64,000 bases of DNA. Origin: Didymodactylos carnosus. Taxonomy: Eukaryota; Rotifera; Eurotatoria; Philodinida; Philodinidae. The stretch is from contig CAJNOQ010000016.1 in the NCBI GenBank assembly GCA_905250885.1, forward strand, positions 1 to 64,000. Direction: 5' to 3'. A model generated the notes under the pieces. The model did not search any database. It had not been told where the DNA came from and worked only from the letters and a program-made list of their open reading frames with translations. Position 1 is the stretch's first letter; every line of letters starts with the position of its first letter. Both the position numbers and the translations under genes were made by a program. This document shows positions 59,214-64,000 of the stretch, one piece after another.

Positions 59214-62200
59214 TAAAGTTTCACTACCTAACTTGAATGAACGATTGTCAATGCAATGAAAATTTATTTCTGCTTGATACAGTTTTTTATACATTTACTG
59301 TATTTGAATAATCAAAATACATAGATAGTTGTCAAACACACAAGGTCACTTTTTTATGAAACTTTCGATCCTTGCAACCTGTTTTTCTACAGAGAAGTTG
59401 CCAGTTACGATGTGTCTTGAATATATCAACTCTGGTCATCTATTTGATTGAACTCCGCCGCCTCTTAAAAATAATAATTTTTGCCAATAATATCGATTTA
59501 GAGATGAACCTGTGTTTAAAGAGCCCAGAGTATCTACTTTTGCAGAATTCGCATCGCTTTCTGTCCTAAAAGTGTTTTCTCATGGTTTTCAAGCAGATTC
59601 CCTATGGGTGTCGAAAAAAAGACTTTCAAAGACTAGTTTTTTCCTAGATACTTATGCAATTAAACATTTTCTGAATAAGTAGATTTGTAGAGAAAACTTT
59701 TCAGGCCAAAATAAGATACGATACAGCTCTGTGCAACCTTGCTTTAAAAAGTGATCAACAGTTTTCGATAAGCCCTAATATGCACAGTGTTTTCTATCAA
59801 AATTGTTCTTTTTTTATCACAGGACTTCGTATTTTCAAAAACTATACGACCCGGTAGATGATATAGATCTCAGTTTGGACTTCGAATGAAGTTGATACGA
59901 AAGAATATAATTAGAAAGAGACTATTTATCAATTTTCAGTCTAATTTTTGATGATGTAGAAGATTTCTGGAAAAGTTGAATCAGGTTTTTGGCGTTTTGA
60001 CTTGTAATATTTATCAAAAAGCAGTCGAACAAAAAATTCAAAACCAGACTCTTGTAGTCATCGGTATTTACTTCATTTTAAAACTATCTCGAAATCTCTA
60101 CCAAATATATATTCGAAATTTTTGGAAAAAACAAATATTCCTATTTTGCTTCTTGTTGTGGCAACATCTCGTGAACAGAAACATAAGAGAGTCAAAAATC
60201 ATCTTTTGTCACTATGTTTTAGCATGATCAGTATTCCCTGGGTTCCAAAGTGTGGTCTAGATCGAACTTGCAGTTACCAAGAAAGTTTGTTAACTAAATG
60301 TGTGGTTAGGGAGGGGAGCTTTCTACGTTTGACTTCTTTGCATTAAGTAATTTTATAGTTATAAACCGAAAGTCAATTAAGTATAAAAAGAATGACAGAT
60401 AGATAAATATTGTACAGGAAGAAAACAAAAAATGAAAGTTAATTTATGTCGGAAAAACTATCAACACTCGATAATTACTTATTTCTTCTATATACATAAA
60501 AAGAATTGTATTCAACTAATAGAACAACTTGTGCTTGTAGTTATCAACATATAGGCATTCTTAAACGATAGTTACTTTTTTTTCTTTCCCTTTTTTTTTG
60601 GTGTCTAATATAATGTCATGCCTATAGCATATGTTATTTTAGTCCAAGTGTTTTTCGAGAAAGTTGCACGTCATATATACACAAGTATATCACAACTGTA
60701 TAATTATTTGCATGCGCGCATCAAGGAAAAATTTGTTGAAGACTCAAGACTCAAGTGAGTCTTTTTCTATTCTTTTTCTTATTATATTCGCTCTCTTCTA
60801 TGAAATAAATAATATGTTTATAATACCTGAAGCTTTTATTCTCTTAGTTGAATGATATCGATTTGTACATGTATTTATTTTATTCATTGTTTAACAAAAA
60901 AAGAAAGAAATATCTTTCATTTCAACAATTAACAAGTTTTTTGATTCATTCAGCCTGTTGAGAATAGATCGTCCGGAAACTTGTGCATAAAACAGTCAAC
61001 GTTTTATAGAGTATATGTACAATGAGTGAACAACGGTAAAGTAGAGATACATTATAACGACAAGATCAGAAGCGATACTTTCAGATGTTCGAAGAAATCA
61101 TCACTCTCTGTTAAAATCCATAGATCACTATTGTTTTGACCAATAATATAATATAAAGAAATTATAACAACGAATGAGTACTACTCATTGAATGAAAATC
61201 ATAGAAGGTTGAATGTCTCTGCACTAGACAAAGTGATTACGCAATAAGCTTAGGGTTAGTCTGTATATTTAATAGATTCAAGGTTAAACACAAAGTAACA
61301 ATATCAAAAATAGCATTTGTTTCTACTATCTCACGACGCATTGGATCAATTAATAAGGGCAACAACAACAAAAAAAAGATGGAACAAATAATATGCCCGG
61401 TAGGATTGATAAAATAATATTCGTTCACACGAACATCACTGATACAAGAAAAATGTTCAAGTATGCTCAGAAGAGTTCTCAAGTATAAAATTAGTTGTTA
61501 ATGTAATACTATTGGCATATGCACACCTTATCATGATTAATATTATGTATTTTTCAATCAATCAATATGATGATAAAGGAGGAACATGTTGAAGAAATTC
61601 TATCAATTTAGTATTTGTCTATCGGTGTGAGTGTGTATCTGCATATTATTACGTTAGAGAAAAAAAAAAGAGAGAAGAGAAGAAAAATAAGAAAATCATT
61701 TGCATAAATCGAGGCTATTGCTCTTTTGTTTACAAATGTTTAAACTTCAATAACTATTTCTATTATAGAACACAATGAAAATATTGTATGTATAGTATCA
61801 GTCATATATAAAATGTGAGCAGGGGTAATTTATTTTGTGTTTTGTATTAAAAAGATGAATATTACATCTGTACAATCTCTCTCTTCCTCTCTCAAATGTA
61901 TAGCATACAAATAGCAGTCAAAAACAATTAAGCTGTAAAAAGTGATTTTACAATCTTATTGGTTATTTTTCAGAATTTTCTTTTTTTCTATTTGAACAAG
62001 TAAATTTAGTCATATCATTGTTTTTTGTTTGTTAATAATTCGTTCTATGAAATCAACACACTTTCGAAATACGCTTAGCCATATATCTTCTTTTTTTTTC
62101 ATCGAAACCCTTAGTATATCTTCTTTTTGATGTCGTACATTGTATTCGTGATTAAATGATAAAAAACGAAGCTATTTCGAATATAATAAGATCTAGTTCT

Positions 62201-63300
62201 ACTTAAGTATTAACATTCTTCGATCATTATCCCAATACTATTTTAAATCTTGGCATACCGTATAAAAACATTTTTCTTTCTCTTTTGAGTACGACGAAGA
62301 AAACATGACAATTGTAATCAACATAGAAAAGTCAAAATTCTTTATTTCTTATTTGAACAAAATAATTGTTCTGATTATCAGACCAGGATGAGCAAAAATA
62401 CACGGTTATATAACTATTTAAAAATAATAGGTTCTTTTTTTTCTTTCATTTTATACATATATCGATAAATAGATTCAACAGACAAGACGCAAAAAAAAAG
62501 AGAACTATGGGTAAATTAAAATGTGTGTGTGTGTGTGTATGTGTATGTGATCGAACTAGTAATGCTGAAATAGCAGATATAAAGGGAATACATGTTTATA
62601 GTTTCTTATGAATGTGTTATATTGGTTAAATGATCATAAACAATATGTTTGACGTATTCCATAAGACCTTTTTTGTTTGAAGAAGAGTTATGGATCACAA
62701 CTATCTTAGTTAATTATGATATTAGAAAGAATTGTCTCTCTTCTTCTTTTTTTTTTTGTTTTGTTTTACATGATAAACCTTCAAAAATGTTATCATTATC
62801 TAATATTCAAGTACTCTATTCATTTAATTATCTAATCTTGTGTACGATTATATACACAAAAGTGATGTATTTTTTAGTAGTACAGTTGATAATATAAAGG
62901 TCAACAATAGAAATGAATCAGATTATACAGTTTATAATCGTTAATGACATGAAACATCATCAAAATCATTTCCTTACTTTTTACTGACATAAGTAAGAAC
63001 GATTACTTTAATACAATAGTAAGAAGAGTAACAGATTGTATCGAGTATACTCAAAATTTGAAAGACTAAGTTACCTACACAATAATTCTATGTACAGTAA
63101 AAGCTGCTTCGGATATGATCGCTCACTTCTACTGTATATTTAAATGTCAAATACAACAGTTATAAGGTTAAGAGTAGATTATACACCATATGTTTGTTTT
63201 AACTAAACGAATTAATTAATTTTGTATCATATATTGCAGATATATTGATAAACAGATGGATAACAATATTTATATGTTTTCTTAAAAAAAAAGTGAAAAT
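59214..63300. other. Long AT-rich intergenic region
   Basis: About 4 kb with no supported gene. It holds a (GT)n microsatellite at about 62521-62549, poly-T and poly-A runs, and short frames (59372-59569, 59976-60227, 60664-60855, 62649-62897) without domains. A splice acceptor TATTGCAG ends at 63239, about 60 bases before the next start codon. Confidence 0.5.
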
Positions 63301-63870
63301 ATGGTGCATCAATCTCAAACAAGTTTACTTGTCACCGTTAAATGTGCAAATGATAAACGATCAGTTGTCGAAATATCTTATCCAAAACACTGTACAAATC
63401 AACATTATAACAATGATCGTTATTTAAACGATTTTCCTAAAGTTACCGTTGATAATGAAAATAAAAAAGGTATGTTTCAACCAAAAAGTACTTATTACAA
63501 TAGTAATATAACGCAACAGTATAACAACGATAACAATAATAATAAAAATAAACGTCGTTCAAATTATTATCGAAAAAATTCATGGCAAAATACTAATAAT
63601 GGATCGATGTATACGAATAATTTAAATAAAATATCATCGTTAAAACCCGTACCACTTATGGATATTAAAGAAAATATAATACCGACAGATTATTACGTTC
63701 CCTATTATCGGCATAAATTTGATAATTTTCAACAGTTAAATAAATCAAAATCAAAATATAATAATAAAAATCAATCTAATCAAACAACATCATTCCATAC
63801 AAGACATGTTCTCACCGATCTAGATTGGGATTATTACGATTTTGAACAAGATTTACTAATGCCCGTTTAG
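63301..63870 (+). CDS. Asn-rich basic protein, unknown function
   Basis: An open frame of 189 residues starts with ATG (MVHQSQTSLLVTVKC) and stops with TAG at 63868-63870. It is rich in Asn, Lys and Tyr, with a run DNNNNKNKRR and a basic middle region. The C-terminus is acidic and aromatic (LDWDYYDFEQDLL). There is no signal peptide, membrane span or known domain. The first 25 residues (VTVKCANDKRSVVEISYP) look like a folded strand pair; the rest is probably disordered. The AAT-rich codons partly explain the length, so expression needs RNA evidence. It may have a 5'-UTR intron ending at 63239. Confidence 0.55.
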   Translation: MVHQSQTSLLVTVKCANDKRSVVEISYPKHCTNQHYNNDRYLNDFPKVTVDNENKKGMFQPKSTYYNSNITQQYNNDNNNNKNKRRSNYYRKNSWQNTNNGSMYTNNLNKISSLKPVPLMDIKENIIPTDYYVPYYRHKFDNFQQLNKSKSKYNNKNQSNQTTSFHTRHVLTDLDWDYYDFEQDLLMPV

Positions 63871-64000
63871 AATTAGATGTAGTTATTATCACATACAAAA
63901 TTTTTTGAAAAGTTTAGTTTTAAAAATAACAAGTGAAAACAATACCAATATCAATTCATTTATTACTAATTTTTTACCTGATCAGTTAAAGCAGGTGAAT

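Noticed and set aside
62521-62549. (GT)n run
   Set aside because: Ordinary microsatellite, noted only as low complexity.

Overview
The window is eukaryotic nuclear DNA from a small invertebrate. It is AT-rich, its genes carry many short introns (mostly about 50-120 bases, GT-AG), and the proteins are of clear animal type: rabphilin, SCAMP, PKA regulatory subunit and lysosomal hexosaminidase. The compact introns, the dense population of small inverted-repeat elements, and a Pro-rich/Gly-rich EF-hand protein at the left edge fit a rotifer, perhaps a bdelloid. That placement is inference; nothing in the window proves it.

Layout. 1-1912 (+): 3' part of a Pro/Gly-rich EF-hand protein. 5382-6617 (-): FAM81-like coiled-coil protein. 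11345-15527 (-): rabphilin-3A-like Rab effector, 13 exons. 20510-21169 (+): small single-pass membrane protein. 21264-21335 and 21943-22014 (-): two identical tRNA-Pro(TGG) genes. 24564-27726 (-): beta-hexosaminidase, 14 exons. 32298-35947 (-): a SCAMP with two banks of duplicated, apparently mutually exclusive exons. 42160-49414 (+): type II PKA regulatory subunit whose second intron is about 5.6 kb and full of mobile elements. 55647-57862 (-): ZNF474/ZC2HC1-like protein with four C2HC fingers. 58866-59213 (+): small secreted, possibly prohormone-like protein. 63301-63870 (+): Asn-rich protein of unknown function. Long AT-rich stretches between genes hold little except inverted-repeat elements.

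Mobile DNA. I find a decayed mariner with TA duplications and recognisable transposase remnants, a piggyBac-type MITE in TTAA, a hAT-type element with a near-perfect 8-base duplication, a short Helitron-like element, and about ten foldback or MITE-like inverted repeats from 0.1 to 1.1 kb. I saw no retroviral or LTR element.

The genes do not form a pathway. Rabphilin, SCAMP and PKA all act in regulated membrane traffic and secretion, but their closeness is probably chance. The most interesting observation is the SCAMP gene. It has three alternative exons for the segment around the third membrane span and two for the fourth, with matching splice phases. Joining two exons of one bank would create a stop at or soon after the junction, so the gene should make six isoforms and no double inclusions. 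A second cross-gene pattern is that several genes have a 3' splice acceptor just upstream of, or touching, the ATG. That suggests 5'-UTR introns or spliced-leader trans-splicing.
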